Positions 1-6,999 of a DNA stretch of 12,769 nt are shown piece by piece (within the stretch, counting starts at the first letter, position 1; every line of letters begins with the position of its first letter). Source of the DNA: Pseudomonadota bacterium. Its GTDB lineage: Bacteria > Pseudomonadota > Gammaproteobacteria > Pseudomonadales > UBA5518. The translations under genes were made by a program, and so were the position numbers. The notes under the pieces are model-generated. The model saw only the letters and a list, made by a program, of their open reading frames with translations. It searched no databases and was not told the DNA's origin. The DNA is taken from the NCBI GenBank assembly GCA_963204845.1, contig CAUJIL010000129.1:1-12769 (forward strand), given 5' to 3'.

Positions 1-69
1 ACCATCGAGCGGGCGCGCCAGCGGTTATGCTGTGCCTCTCCGCAACAGTCGGCAGCAGGAGGATCGCGC

Positions 70-681
70 ATGCACCACCCGACGTTCTTCGACCAGGTAC
101 GCCGCATCACGCTGCGCGATCCGCTGGCCGAGCTGCTCGGCAGCTGCGAGGGCGGGCTGATCGACTACGGCTACGCCGACGCGGTGCGGCTGGCGGGGCA
201 CTCCTGCCCCACCGTGGCCGGCGCGTACCTGGACACGCTGCGCGCGCTGGCACGCCTGTTCCCGGACGGCCCCGCCGAGCGCGGCGCGGTGCGCGTGCAT
301 TTCCGCGAGCATGTCGAGGACGGCGTGACCGGCGTGATCGCGAACGTGGTGGGCCTGCTGACCGGCGCGGCGGCCGAAGGCGGCTTCAAGGGGCTCGCGG
401 GTCGCTTCGAGCGGCGCAACCTGCTGCGCTTCGGTGCCTCGATCCCGTCGGCGATCCGCTTCGAACGCCTCGACGACGGCCGCGTGGTCGATGCCGACTA
501 TCACCCCGAGCTGGTTCCCGCGCAGGCGCGCACGCGTGAGCTGCTGTCGCGCGTGCTTGCGGGCAGCGCGAGCGAGGCCGAGCGGCGCGAATTCGGCACG
601 CTGTGGCAGGAGCGCGTGCGGCAGATCCTGATCGACGGGATCGACGACGAGGCGCTGGTGACGCTCACCGGTCCGCCCTGA
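70..681 (+). CDS. FmdE-like domain protein, soluble, function unknown
   Basis: A 203-residue protein without signal peptide or membrane segments. Residues 43-54 carry a GHSCPTVAGAYL stretch that resembles the metal-linked GHxCPG motif opening FmdE domains (the family named after formylmethanofuran dehydrogenase subunit E). A second conserved-looking block is the glycine-rich GVTGVIANVVGLLTG run at about 85-99, followed by a basic GRFERRNLL segment. His44 and Cys46 are candidate metal ligands; this is inferred from the motif. The start is supported by a strong Shine-Dalgarno, AGGAGGA at 57-63, six bases before the ATG. The protein stands alone: no other formylmethanofuran, molybdopterin or tungsten enzyme gene is visible, so a role in C1 metabolism should not be assumed. 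Homologues in proteobacteria are usually annotated only by the domain. The downstream endopeptidase gene lies 110 bp away and need not be co-transcribed. Confidence 0.75.
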   Translation: MHHPTFFDQVRRITLRDPLAELLGSCEGGLIDYGYADAVRLAGHSCPTVAGAYLDTLRALARLFPDGPAERGAVRVHFREHVEDGVTGVIANVVGLLTGAAAEGGFKGLAGRFERRNLLRFGASIPSAIRFERLDDGRVVDADYHPELVPAQARTRELLSRVLAGSASEAERREFGTLWQERVRQILIDGIDDEALVTLTGPP

Positions 682-791
682 AACGCGCTGCGGCGCCCCG
701 AATGGGTCGCGATTTGCTGTTTCCGCTGGCAGATCATCAAGTTGTCTATTACTCTTCATGCCGATAACGAACTTTCCGGGGAGACGGCGGC

Positions 792-1676
792 ATGGCGAGC
801 AGCAACAGGAGATCTCTCGCACTGGTCGCGGGTCTGTTCTGTGCCTTGTTGGGCACCGCGAGCGCGCTCGCCCAGCCACGCGCCCCCGACCCGCACGGCC
901 TGCACCTGCAGTCGGACAAGGCCGTGGTCTTCGACGCGCGCACCGGGCAGGTCCTGTACGCGAAGAACGCCGAACGCACCGCACCGATCGCCTCGATCAC
1001 CAAGCTGATGACCGCGATGGTGGTGCTCGACGCCAAGCTGCCGATGAACGAGATGCTGACGATCTCGAAGGACGACATCGACCGCCTCAAGGGTACCTAC
1101 TCGCGGCTGCAGATCGGTACCCGGCAGTCGCGCGCGGAGATGCTGCGCCTGGCGCTGATGTCCTCCGAGAACCGCGCCGCCTCGGCGCTGGGGCGCCATT
1201 ACCCGGGCGGTCGCGGAGCGTTCGTTGCGCAGATGAACCGCAAGGCAGTGGCGCTGCGCATGCAGCACACGCGCTTCGCCGACACCACCGGGCTGTCGAG
1301 CCAGAACGTGTCCTCGGCCGGCGACCTCGTCAAGATGACGCAGGCGGCCAGCCAGTACGCGTTGATCCGCGAGTACACCACCACCCCGGAGCGCACCGTG
1401 ACTTTCCCGCAGCCGCGCTACTCGCTCGGCTTCGTGAACACCAACCGCCTGGTGCGCGCCGGGTCGTGGGACATCGAACTCAGCAAGACTGGCTTCACCA
1501 ACGAGGCCGGCCGCTGCCTGGTCATGAAGGCGCGCATCGAGAACCGCCCGCTGGTCATGATCCTGCTCGACGCGCAGGGCAAGCTGACGCCGGTCGGTGA
1601 TGCCACGCGCATCCGCCAGTGGCTGGAGCGCAGCAACTACGCCGCCAGCGCGCGGCGCGCGACCACCTCGGTCTGA
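792..1676 (+). CDS. pbpG: D-alanyl-D-alanine endopeptidase (PBP7-type, peptidase S11)
   Basis: A periplasmic penicillin-binding protein that cuts D-Ala-meso-DAP cross-links in peptidoglycan. All three active-site motifs of the S11 serine peptidase/acyltransferase fold are present: S68-I-T-K71 (nucleophile and general base), S125-E-N127, and K232-T-G234. Residues 1-28 form a signal peptide (basic start, hydrophobic core, cleavage probably near SALAQ). At 294 residues and with no C-terminal beta-domain or amphipathic anchor after the catalytic domain, it matches PBP7/PbpG rather than the longer carboxypeptidases DacA/DacC. The start is chosen from GGGGAGA at 778-784, seven bases before the ATG, and from the signal peptide beginning there. 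The gene converges on the ABC exporter operon with 19 bp between the stop codons and no visible terminator hairpin. Family assignment is firm; endopeptidase rather than carboxypeptidase activity is inferred from length and similarity. Confidence 0.92.
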   Translation: MASSNRRSLALVAGLFCALLGTASALAQPRAPDPHGLHLQSDKAVVFDARTGQVLYAKNAERTAPIASITKLMTAMVVLDAKLPMNEMLTISKDDIDRLKGTYSRLQIGTRQSRAEMLRLALMSSENRAASALGRHYPGGRGAFVAQMNRKAVALRMQHTRFADTTGLSSQNVSSAGDLVKMTQAASQYALIREYTTTPERTVTFPQPRYSLGFVNTNRLVRAGSWDIELSKTGFTNEAGRCLVMKARIENRPLVMILLDAQGKLTPVGDATRIRQWLERSNYAASARRATTSV

Positions 1677-1695
1677 GCCACACGCCCCAGCGCGC

Positions 1696-3447
1696 TCAGA
1701 TCGTGAGATCGGCGCGCGACTCCATCCGCTGCAGTTCCCACAGCCGCCGGTAAAGCCCGCCGCGCGCGATCAGCTGCGCGTGCGAACCACGCTCCTGGAT
1801 GTGGCCGCGCGCCAGCACCAGGATCTCGTCGACCTCGCGCAGCGTGGACAGGCGGTGAGCGATCACTACCATGGAGACCTGCCCACCGAGGGCATGCAGC
1901 GCCTGCTGCAAAGCCTCCTCGGTGGCGCTGTCGATGCTCGCGGTGGCCTCGTCGAGGATCAGCAGCGCCGGGTCGCGCAGCAGCGCACGCGCCAGGATCA
2001 CCTGCTGGCGCTGCCCGGCCGACAAGGCCGCGCCACGCTCGCCGACCGCAGTTCCCAGCCCGTGTTCCAGGCCGTCCACGAAAGCGCCCAGCCCGGCGCG
2101 ACGCGCCACCTCTTCGATGCGTTCCGCGCTCGCACCGAACCCGAAGTCGATGTTTCCGGCGATGCTGCCGGCGAGCAGGAACGGGTCCTGCGGCACGTAG
2201 GCGACCAGGCGGCCGAAAGTGCGATCGTCGATCGCCTCGAGTGGCACCCCGCCGAGCGTGATCGAGCCGGCGAGCGGCCGATGGAAACGCAGCAGCAGTC
2301 CCGCGATGGTGCTCTTGCCGCTGCCGGTGGCGCCGACCAGCGCGAGCGAACGTCCCGGCGCCAGCTCGAAACCGATGTCGTGCAGCACCGGCGGCCCCTC
2401 GGGGTACGCGAAGCCCACGCCGTCGGCGCACAGCCGCGTATCGCGCGGCACCGGCCCGCCGAGGCGCGGCGCGCAGACGTCGTCGCGGTCGATGAGCTCG
2501 AACACGCGCGCGGCCGAAACCATCGCGCTCTGGAACATGCTGAGCCGGTGCGCCACGTCGATGACCGGCTCGGCCAGGCGCGCGAGGTAGTTCACGAAGA
2601 CGTAAATCACGCCGATCTCGAGCGTTCCGCCCAGCGCCTCGCTGCCGAACCACAGCACCAACGCCGCCATGCAGACCATCAGCAGCACGTCGACCAGCGG
2701 GCGCAGCATCATCGCGTCCAGCCGCAACGAGGCCATCCGCGCGCGGTAATGCTCGCCGCACTGCGCCGCGAAACGCTCGTCGAAGCGCCGCGCCTGGCGC
2801 GTGAGCTGGATTGCGCGGACCCCGCCGATCGACTCCGACAGCGTGCCATTGATCGTGGCCAGCGCCTGGCGCACACGTCGAAAGCGCGCACCGCTCAGGC
2901 GCTGGTAGGTCCACATCACGAGCAGCGCCGCCGGCAGGAACGCCAGGCACGGGATCGCCAGCCGCCAGTCGAGCACGAGCATCGCCGCCGCCATGCCGAT
3001 CACGCGCGCCCCGTTGGCCACCACCACCCCGAGCACGTTGACGTAGAAATCCTTCACGGCCTCGGTGTCGTTGGTGAGCCGCGACACGACCGCGCCCACC
3101 GGTGTGCGATCGAACCACGCCACCGGAAGCCGCAACGCGGTAGCGAACGCTTGCTCACGTAAGCGCATCACGGCCTCGAGCGCGATCCGCGCGAGCTGCA
3201 CGCCCTGCGCGTAGCCCGCCACCGCGGCCACGCACTGCAGCAGCGCGTAGGCGCCGGCCAGCAGCAGCACCGGCGCCAGCGGGTAATTCCCGGTTTGCAC
3301 ATGGGTGTCGATGAACGCGCGGATCAGCAGCGGTCCGCCAACCTCGGCCGCGGCGGCGAGCAGCACCAGCAACAGCGCGGTCGTGAACGCACGCCGGTCG
3401 TGCGTGGCGAGCGCCAGGAGACGCGGCAGCACGCGTGAGCGGTTCAC
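1696..3447 (-). CDS. mdlB: ABC exporter half-transporter, MdlB-type subunit
   Basis: Second half of a heterodimeric type IV ABC exporter (583 residues). Residues 1-310 are a transmembrane domain with hydrophobic segments typical of six helices. Residues 340-583 are the ATPase domain: Walker A GATGSGKST 372-380, Q-loop Gln420, signature LSAGQ 475-479, Walker B ending D499-E500, and H-loop His531. The catalytic Glu500 is intact, but the signature has Ala where LSGGQ has Gly, a known pattern in asymmetric exporters. The start is GTG at 3447, whose GTGA overlaps the TGA of the upstream subunit by 4 bp, indicating translational coupling. The reading frame stays open far upstream of this GTG, but that extension lies antisense-of-frame inside the partner gene and should not be used. 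The substrate cannot be read from sequence; relatives export drugs, lipids or peptides. The symbol is by similarity. Confidence 0.9.
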   Translation of the reverse strand: MNRSRVLPRLLALATHDRRAFTTALLLVLLAAAAEVGGPLLIRAFIDTHVQTGNYPLAPVLLLAGAYALLQCVAAVAGYAQGVQLARIALEAVMRLREQAFATALRLPVAWFDRTPVGAVVSRLTNDTEAVKDFYVNVLGVVVANGARVIGMAAAMLVLDWRLAIPCLAFLPAALLVMWTYQRLSGARFRRVRQALATINGTLSESIGGVRAIQLTRQARRFDERFAAQCGEHYRARMASLRLDAMMLRPLVDVLLMVCMAALVLWFGSEALGGTLEIGVIYVFVNYLARLAEPVIDVAHRLSMFQSAMVSAARVFELIDRDDVCAPRLGGPVPRDTRLCADGVGFAYPEGPPVLHDIGFELAPGRSLALVGATGSGKSTIAGLLLRFHRPLAGSITLGGVPLEAIDDRTFGRLVAYVPQDPFLLAGSIAGNIDFGFGASAERIEEVARRAGLGAFVDGLEHGLGTAVGERGAALSAGQRQQVILARALLRDPALLILDEATASIDSATEEALQQALHALGGQVSMVVIAHRLSTLREVDEILVLARGHIQERGSHAQLIARGGLYRRLWELQRMESRADLTI

Positions 3448-5192
3448 GCGGAATCCCCCGCCGCCGCCGCGGCGAGCTGCTGGTAGCGCCACGTCTGCGC
3501 GTACCAGCCGTCGGCGGCGAGCAGCGCGGCGTGCGTACCGCGCTCGGCCACGCGGCCCTCGCGCAGCACCATGATCTCGTCGGCCGCCTGCACCGCCGAC
3601 AGCCGGTGGCTGACGATCACGCGGCTCAGATGCCGCGTATGGCGCTCGAGCGCGCCGAGGATGCGGTGCTCGGTTTCGGCGTCGACCGCCGACAGCGCGT
3701 CGTCGAGCAGCAGGATGCGCGCCTCCCCGAGCAGTGCCCGCGCCAGGCACAAGCGCTGGCGCTGTCCGCCGGAGAGCGTGATGCCGCGCTCGCCGACCTC
3801 GGTGGCCAGCCCCGCGGGCCACTGCGCGAGGTCGTTGCCCAGCGCCGCCAGGTCCAGCACCCGCGCGATATCGTCCTCGCCGGCCTCGGGGCGCGCGAGC
3901 AGCAGGTTCTCGCGCAACGTCGCGGAGAACAGCACCGGCTCCTGCATGACCAGCGCCAGCGCCGCGCGCAGTGCATCGAGCCGGTAGTCGGCCAGCGGCC
4001 TGCCGCCGAGGCGAACACTCACGTGCGGGGTTTCGTAGAAGCGCGCCAGCAGCGCCAGCAGGGTGGACTTGCCGCTGCCGGTGGGGCCGACCACGCCGAG
4101 CGTGCAGCCCGGTTCGAGCACGAAGGCGAGGTCCGCGAGCGCCGGCTGCGCGCGGCCGGGGTAGGCGAACTCGCGCACCGCCACCTCCAACCGCTGGCCC
4201 TCGACCGCCTCGAGCGTGCCGCCGTCCGGCACCGCCGACGGCGTGCGCAGGAACTCGTCGATGCGCGCCCACGCCGCGCTGCCGCGCTGCACCAGGTTCG
4301 CCATCCAGCCGAAAGCGAACATCGGCCACACCAGCTGCCCGAGGTACAACGTAAAGCTGGTCAGCTGGCCGATCGTCAGTTGCCCGCGCTCGATCATCCA
4401 CGCCCCGCCGCCAATGCTGATCAGGAACGAGGCGCCGACGGTCAGGTAGATGATCGGGTCGTAGCGCGCATCGATGCGCGACACCTCGAGGTTGGCCGTG
4501 GTGGCCGCGACCGAGGCGTCGGCGAGCAGCCGCTCGGCGTGCGCCTCGGCGCCGAGCCCGCGCAGCGCGCGCAACCCCGCCACGCTCTCCTGCGTCACGG
4601 TGTTCAGGCGGCTGAACGCCGCCTGCGCGGCATCGAAGCGCGCGAGCAGCAGCACGCCGAGCCGCCACATCGCCCAGCTCATCAGCGGCCACGGCGCCAG
4701 CGCCATCGCGGTGAGCGTGCCGCTCAGCGCGAACACCATCACGCCCAGCACCAGCAGCCCGGTCACCAGACCGTCGAACACCGACAGCACCGCCTCGCCG
4801 GCGCTCATCTCCACGGCCTGCACATCGTTGGTCGCGCGCGCCATCAGGTCACCGGCCGGGAAGGCCGCCAGCGCGGCCGGCGACAGCGTGGTCAGGTGCG
4901 CGTGGATGCGCTGGCGCAACTCGCGGCCCAGCGTGTACGAGGCGCTGAACAGGATCTGGCGCCACAGGAAGCGCAGCACGTAGACCCCGAGGGCGACCGC
5001 GACCAGCGCCGCCGCGTGCAGCCACACCCCACGCACGTCCAGCGTGCCGGCGGCGATGCCGTCGACCACACGGCCGAGGATCGCCGGCGGCAGCAGGTTG
5101 AGCAGCGCGACCCCGGCGAGCATCACGCCCGCGAGCCCATAGCGACGCCAGTGCGCGCGGAAAAAGCCGCGCAGATGCCAGAAAATCTTCAT
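3444..5192 (-). CDS. mdlA: ABC exporter half-transporter, MdlA-type subunit with degenerate ATPase site
   Basis: First half of the heterodimeric exporter (582 residues). Residues 1-315 form the membrane domain. The ATPase domain follows: Walker A GPTGSGKST 369-377, Q-loop Gln417, canonical signature LSGGQ 473-477, Walker B ending D497-D498, and H-loop His529. Asp498 replaces the catalytic glutamate. This is typical of the MdlA side of such pairs and makes one of the two composite sites weakly active. That site would use the Walker motifs of this subunit and the altered LSAGQ signature of the partner. The ATG at 5192 is chosen because the protein then aligns with usual family length and starts just before the first helix. 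The frame continues upstream to 5351 but that part belongs to a broken gene in the same frame. No Shine-Dalgarno precedes the ATG: a perfect inverted repeat abuts it instead. Confidence 0.9.
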   Translation of the reverse strand: MKIFWHLRGFFRAHWRRYGLAGVMLAGVALLNLLPPAILGRVVDGIAAGTLDVRGVWLHAAALVAVALGVYVLRFLWRQILFSASYTLGRELRQRIHAHLTTLSPAALAAFPAGDLMARATNDVQAVEMSAGEAVLSVFDGLVTGLLVLGVMVFALSGTLTAMALAPWPLMSWAMWRLGVLLLARFDAAQAAFSRLNTVTQESVAGLRALRGLGAEAHAERLLADASVAATTANLEVSRIDARYDPIIYLTVGASFLISIGGGAWMIERGQLTIGQLTSFTLYLGQLVWPMFAFGWMANLVQRGSAAWARIDEFLRTPSAVPDGGTLEAVEGQRLEVAVREFAYPGRAQPALADLAFVLEPGCTLGVVGPTGSGKSTLLALLARFYETPHVSVRLGGRPLADYRLDALRAALALVMQEPVLFSATLRENLLLARPEAGEDDIARVLDLAALGNDLAQWPAGLATEVGERGITLSGGQRQRLCLARALLGEARILLLDDALSAVDAETEHRILGALERHTRHLSRVIVSHRLSAVQAADEIMVLREGRVAERGTHAALLAADGWYAQTWRYQQLAAAAAGDSA

Positions 5193-5226
5193 CGCGGCAC
5201 GATACCCGATCGTGCCGCGGCGGCAA
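5193..5226 (-). promoter_or_regulatory. Candidate leaderless promoter of mdlAB overlapped by an 11-bp inverted repeat
   Basis: CGCGGCACGAT at 5193-5203 is perfectly repeated in inverse orientation at 5209-5219 with a 5-base spacer; the first arm touches the mdlA start codon. Reading the minus strand, TTGCCG (5226-5221) and TATCGT (5204-5199) are spaced by 16 bp, each matching four of six consensus positions. The second hexamer ends six bases before the ATG, so transcription could begin at the A of the start codon. This would explain the missing ribosome binding site. The inverted repeat covers the spacer and the -10 element and would suit a dimeric repressor. The alternative is an RNA hairpin controlling translation. 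The repeat is seen directly; promoter and operator roles are inferred. Confidence 0.4.
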
Positions 5227-5238
5227 TGGCAATAGTGA

Positions 5239-5983
5239 AGCCACCAGCAGCGGGGTGCCGTTCGGGGAGTCCTCGGCCTTGATGAACAGCAGGCCTTCGG
5301 GCCCGAGGTCGCCGGCCGCCGCGGATTCGGCATCCTCGACCGCGAAGTCACGGTTGTTCACATAGCTCACGTAGCGGGTCGCCTCCGGGCGGGTGACGTC
5401 GAAAACCATGATGCCGCCGACGCGCTCGAGGCCGACGAAGGCGTACTGGCGTCCCTGCACGCGCCCGACCTCCACGCCCTCGGGTTCGGGACCCATGTCG
5501 TCGCTGCGGGAGTCGAAGCTGCCGTTGGCGTCGTTGCTGCTGTTGAAGTCATCGGGCAGTGCCTGCGCGGTGCGGCGCTCCATGAGGTCGCCCGAGTCGT
5601 ACACCAGCGTGCCGTCCGCGGCGCGGATGCTGATCGAGCGCGTTGCCGGCCAGCGCGACCAGCCCGTCGTGCACCGCCACGCTGTTGACGCCACCGCCCC
5701 ACGGCGTGGCGTCGATCGCGAACAGCCGGGTCGGGTGCGACGGATCCGCCAGGTCGAGCACATCCACGCTGTTGGCCTCGGCGTTGATCACGAACAGGCG
5801 CATCGTGGCGGCATCGTAGGCCACGATCTCGGCGGCTCCTTCGCCGAAGACGCCCGAGGCGTAGCTGCCGAGCGGCGCCAGCGAGACAGTGCCGGGGCGG
5901 GCCGTGGCGGACGCGGCCGCGGCCGCGAAGGCGTTGAGCGTGACGGCCGTCACCGCGACCGCGCGCAGGGACTTGCTGAACAT
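5239..5983 (-). pseudogene. Choice-of-anchor I family protein, internally deleted and 3'-truncated
   Basis: The gene starts at ATG 5983 after an excellent Shine-Dalgarno (AGGAAGGAA about seven bases upstream). It encodes a signal peptide (residues 1-28), then a beta-propeller-like beginning with FGEGAAEIVAYD and VINAEANSVDVLDL. After about residue 113 (near 5644) homology jumps to another reading frame. That piece has the hallmarks of the later part of choice-of-anchor I proteins: DGTLVYDSGD, FNSSNDANGSFDSRSDD, GPEPEGVEVG, FVGLERVGGIMVFDV and GDLGPEGLLFI. A block that normally lies between these parts is absent and the frame changes at the join. The 3' end is also lost: homology stops near 5239 after PNGTPLLVA, where the family normally continues with an NEVSGTT-type motif, and the sequence runs straight into the exporter promoter. 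The product would be a secreted, possibly surface-anchored protein of unknown role. It is not functional as it stands. Confidence 0.75.
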
Positions 5984-6194
5984 GGCGTGTTTCCTTCCTG
6001 GGAACCGGTTTCGGCGCGATTATCGGTGGGCGGATATGAAGCGAGGTGCCATGCATCGGCTGCGACGATCGTGACCGGGGGTTCGCGACGGTAAGCGGTA
6101 TACTCGACCACCATAGCCGCCGGCTCGGCCGTGGCGTGCTGTTTTCCGTCAATGGATTTCGACCCGCTCTTCACCCAGACCGAGGAACACGATC
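5984..6194. other. Divergent intergenic region between the broken secreted-protein gene and the glycine-zipper gene
   Basis: This stretch separates two outward-facing genes and should hold their promoters. A TATACT hexamer at 6099-6104 is the best -10-like element for the rightward gene, but no convincing -35 lies at the proper distance. No obvious promoter was seen for the leftward gene beyond its Shine-Dalgarno at about 5991-5999. No RNA gene or repeat was recognised. Confidence 0.3.
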
Positions 6195-6698
6195 ATGAAA
6201 CACCCGATGACGCGAGCAAGCGTGCTGATGGCATTGGTCCTCGCCGCCCCCGTGCACGGCTCGACCCTGATCCCGACCCAAGGGCAGACGTCCGCGCAGA
6301 TCCAGTCCGACACCGCTGCCTGCCAGACCCAGGCCACGCAAGCATCGCAGGCCGCAGCCCCGCCACCCGCTGCAGCACCCGCGCCGCAGGGCGGTCGACT
6401 GCGCGGCGCCGCCGTCGGCGCTGCTGCGGGAGCAGTCGGCGCGGAAGTACGCGGCAACCAGCACGAGGCCTACGACCGGGTCGACAGCGATGTGCAGGAG
6501 GAATACCGGCAGAACCAGGCACGGGAGGCCGCGGCCGCCGGGGTCGTCGTGGGCGGCGCCAGGCAGCGACAGGCACGCCGGCAGACCCAGCAACAACAGG
6601 CGCAGCAGCAGCAAACGGCGACCCAGACCCAACAGCAGCAGGGCAGCCAGGCTTTCGACGCCTGCATGAGCGCGCGCGGCTACACCGTGCAGCCCTGA
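6195..6698 (+). CDS. Secreted glycine-zipper protein with Gln-rich C-terminal region
   Basis: A 167-residue exported protein. Residues 1-22 form a signal peptide ending near HGS. A Gln/Ala/Pro-rich stretch (about 30-66) leads into a glycine zipper, GAAVGAAAGAVGAEVRG at 71-87, of the YMGG-like type that can insert into membranes as tightly packed helices. After a polar EEYRQNQAREA segment comes a second Gly/Val patch (115-122), then a strongly Gln-rich stretch (125-149). The protein closes with the conserved-looking tail FDACMSARGYTVQP. Cys43 and Cys157 could form a disulfide. GAGGAA at 6182-6187 precedes the ATG by seven bases. Relatives are usually annotated as glycine-zipper family proteins of the cell envelope with no proven role. 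It does not appear to be in an operon. Confidence 0.8.
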   Translation: MKHPMTRASVLMALVLAAPVHGSTLIPTQGQTSAQIQSDTAACQTQATQASQAAAPPPAAAPAPQGGRLRGAAVGAAAGAVGAEVRGNQHEAYDRVDSDVQEEYRQNQAREAAAAGVVVGGARQRQARRQTQQQQAQQQQTATQTQQQQGSQAFDACMSARGYTVQP

Positions 6699-6855
6699 AC
6701 GATCACGACGCTCCCGCGCCCCGCATCGCGCTGGTTGGCGGAGGCCCGTTCAACGGGCTGCCCGGTTGCACGACGGTGTTTCACCCGTACATCGCGGCCC
6801 TGCTTCTGACGCTGACAGGGCCCGTCCACGGATCGAGCAGCCTGACGCCCGCCTA
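6699..6855. other. Intergenic region between convergent genes, with two inverted repeats
   Basis: Before the insertion sequence arrived this was the space between the glycine-zipper gene and the 3' end of the sulfatase gene. It holds GCCCG(TTCAA)CGGGC at 6744-6758 and GGCCCTG at 6796-6802 paired with CAGGGCC at 6816-6822. Neither is followed by a T-run, so a classical rho-independent terminator is not supported, although either could assist termination. No gene is seen here. Confidence 0.35.
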
Positions 6856-6860
6856 CTCAG
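6856..6860. repeat. Left copy of CTCAG target-site duplication
   Basis: CTCAG directly precedes the left inverted repeat and is repeated at 8390-8394 directly after the right one. Joining the flanks through one copy recreates a clean stop codon for the sulfatase, which supports a true target duplication rather than chance. Confidence 0.7.
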
Positions 6861-6876
6861 AGCCTGTGAAACTTTC
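6861..6876 (+). repeat. Left terminal inverted repeat of the IS1182-family element
   Basis: AGCCTGTGAAACTTTC; matches the inverted right end with two mismatches (third and twelfth bases). Confidence 0.8.
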
Positions 6877-6879
6877 GAT

Positions 6880-6901
6880 CGCTCGGTCCGATGACTGAGC
6901 G
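6880..6901. other. Stem-loop inside the left end of the insertion sequence
   Basis: CGCTCGGTC (6880-6888) pairs with GACTGAGCG (6893-6901) across a four-base loop CGAT. Eight pairs are Watson-Crick and one is G-T. It lies just inside the terminal repeat, downstream of the transposase stop. It might block read-through transcription or take part in transposase binding. No T-tract follows in either direction, so terminator function is only a guess. Confidence 0.4.
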
Positions 6902-6999
6902 AACGCGTTTCGCACCGCCGCGCGGCGCGTTATCCTTCGAACTCATCGGTTTTCTCGCGTCAGTCCGTATTCTGGCGGTTTTTCGCCCTTTTTCGTCCG

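Noticed and set aside
27..539. Alternative frame beginning at 27 overlapping the FmdE-like gene
   Set aside because: No Shine-Dalgarno and Arg-rich translation; the frame starting at 70 has AGGAGGA and a domain motif.
1597..3162. Long plus-strand frames opposite the exporter genes (also 3435-5282)
   Set aside because: Arg/His/Gln/Ala-rich low-complexity translations without recognisable domains, antisense to clear ABC subunits.
3448..4692. Open extension of the mdlB frame upstream, giving a protein of nearly 1000 residues
   Set aside because: This part overlaps the well-supported partner gene in another frame and is Arg/Ala/Gly-rich shadow sequence. The GTG at 3447 with the 4-bp overlap is the natural start.
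6590..6640. CAG/CAA-rich tract as a microsatellite or CRISPR-like repeat
   Set aside because: It is an irregular glutamine-coding tract inside a gene, without regular repeat-spacer structure.
6744..6822. Rho-independent terminators downstream of the glycine-zipper gene
   Set aside because: The two inverted repeats are short or long-looped and lack a following T-run, so they are only noted as inverted repeats.
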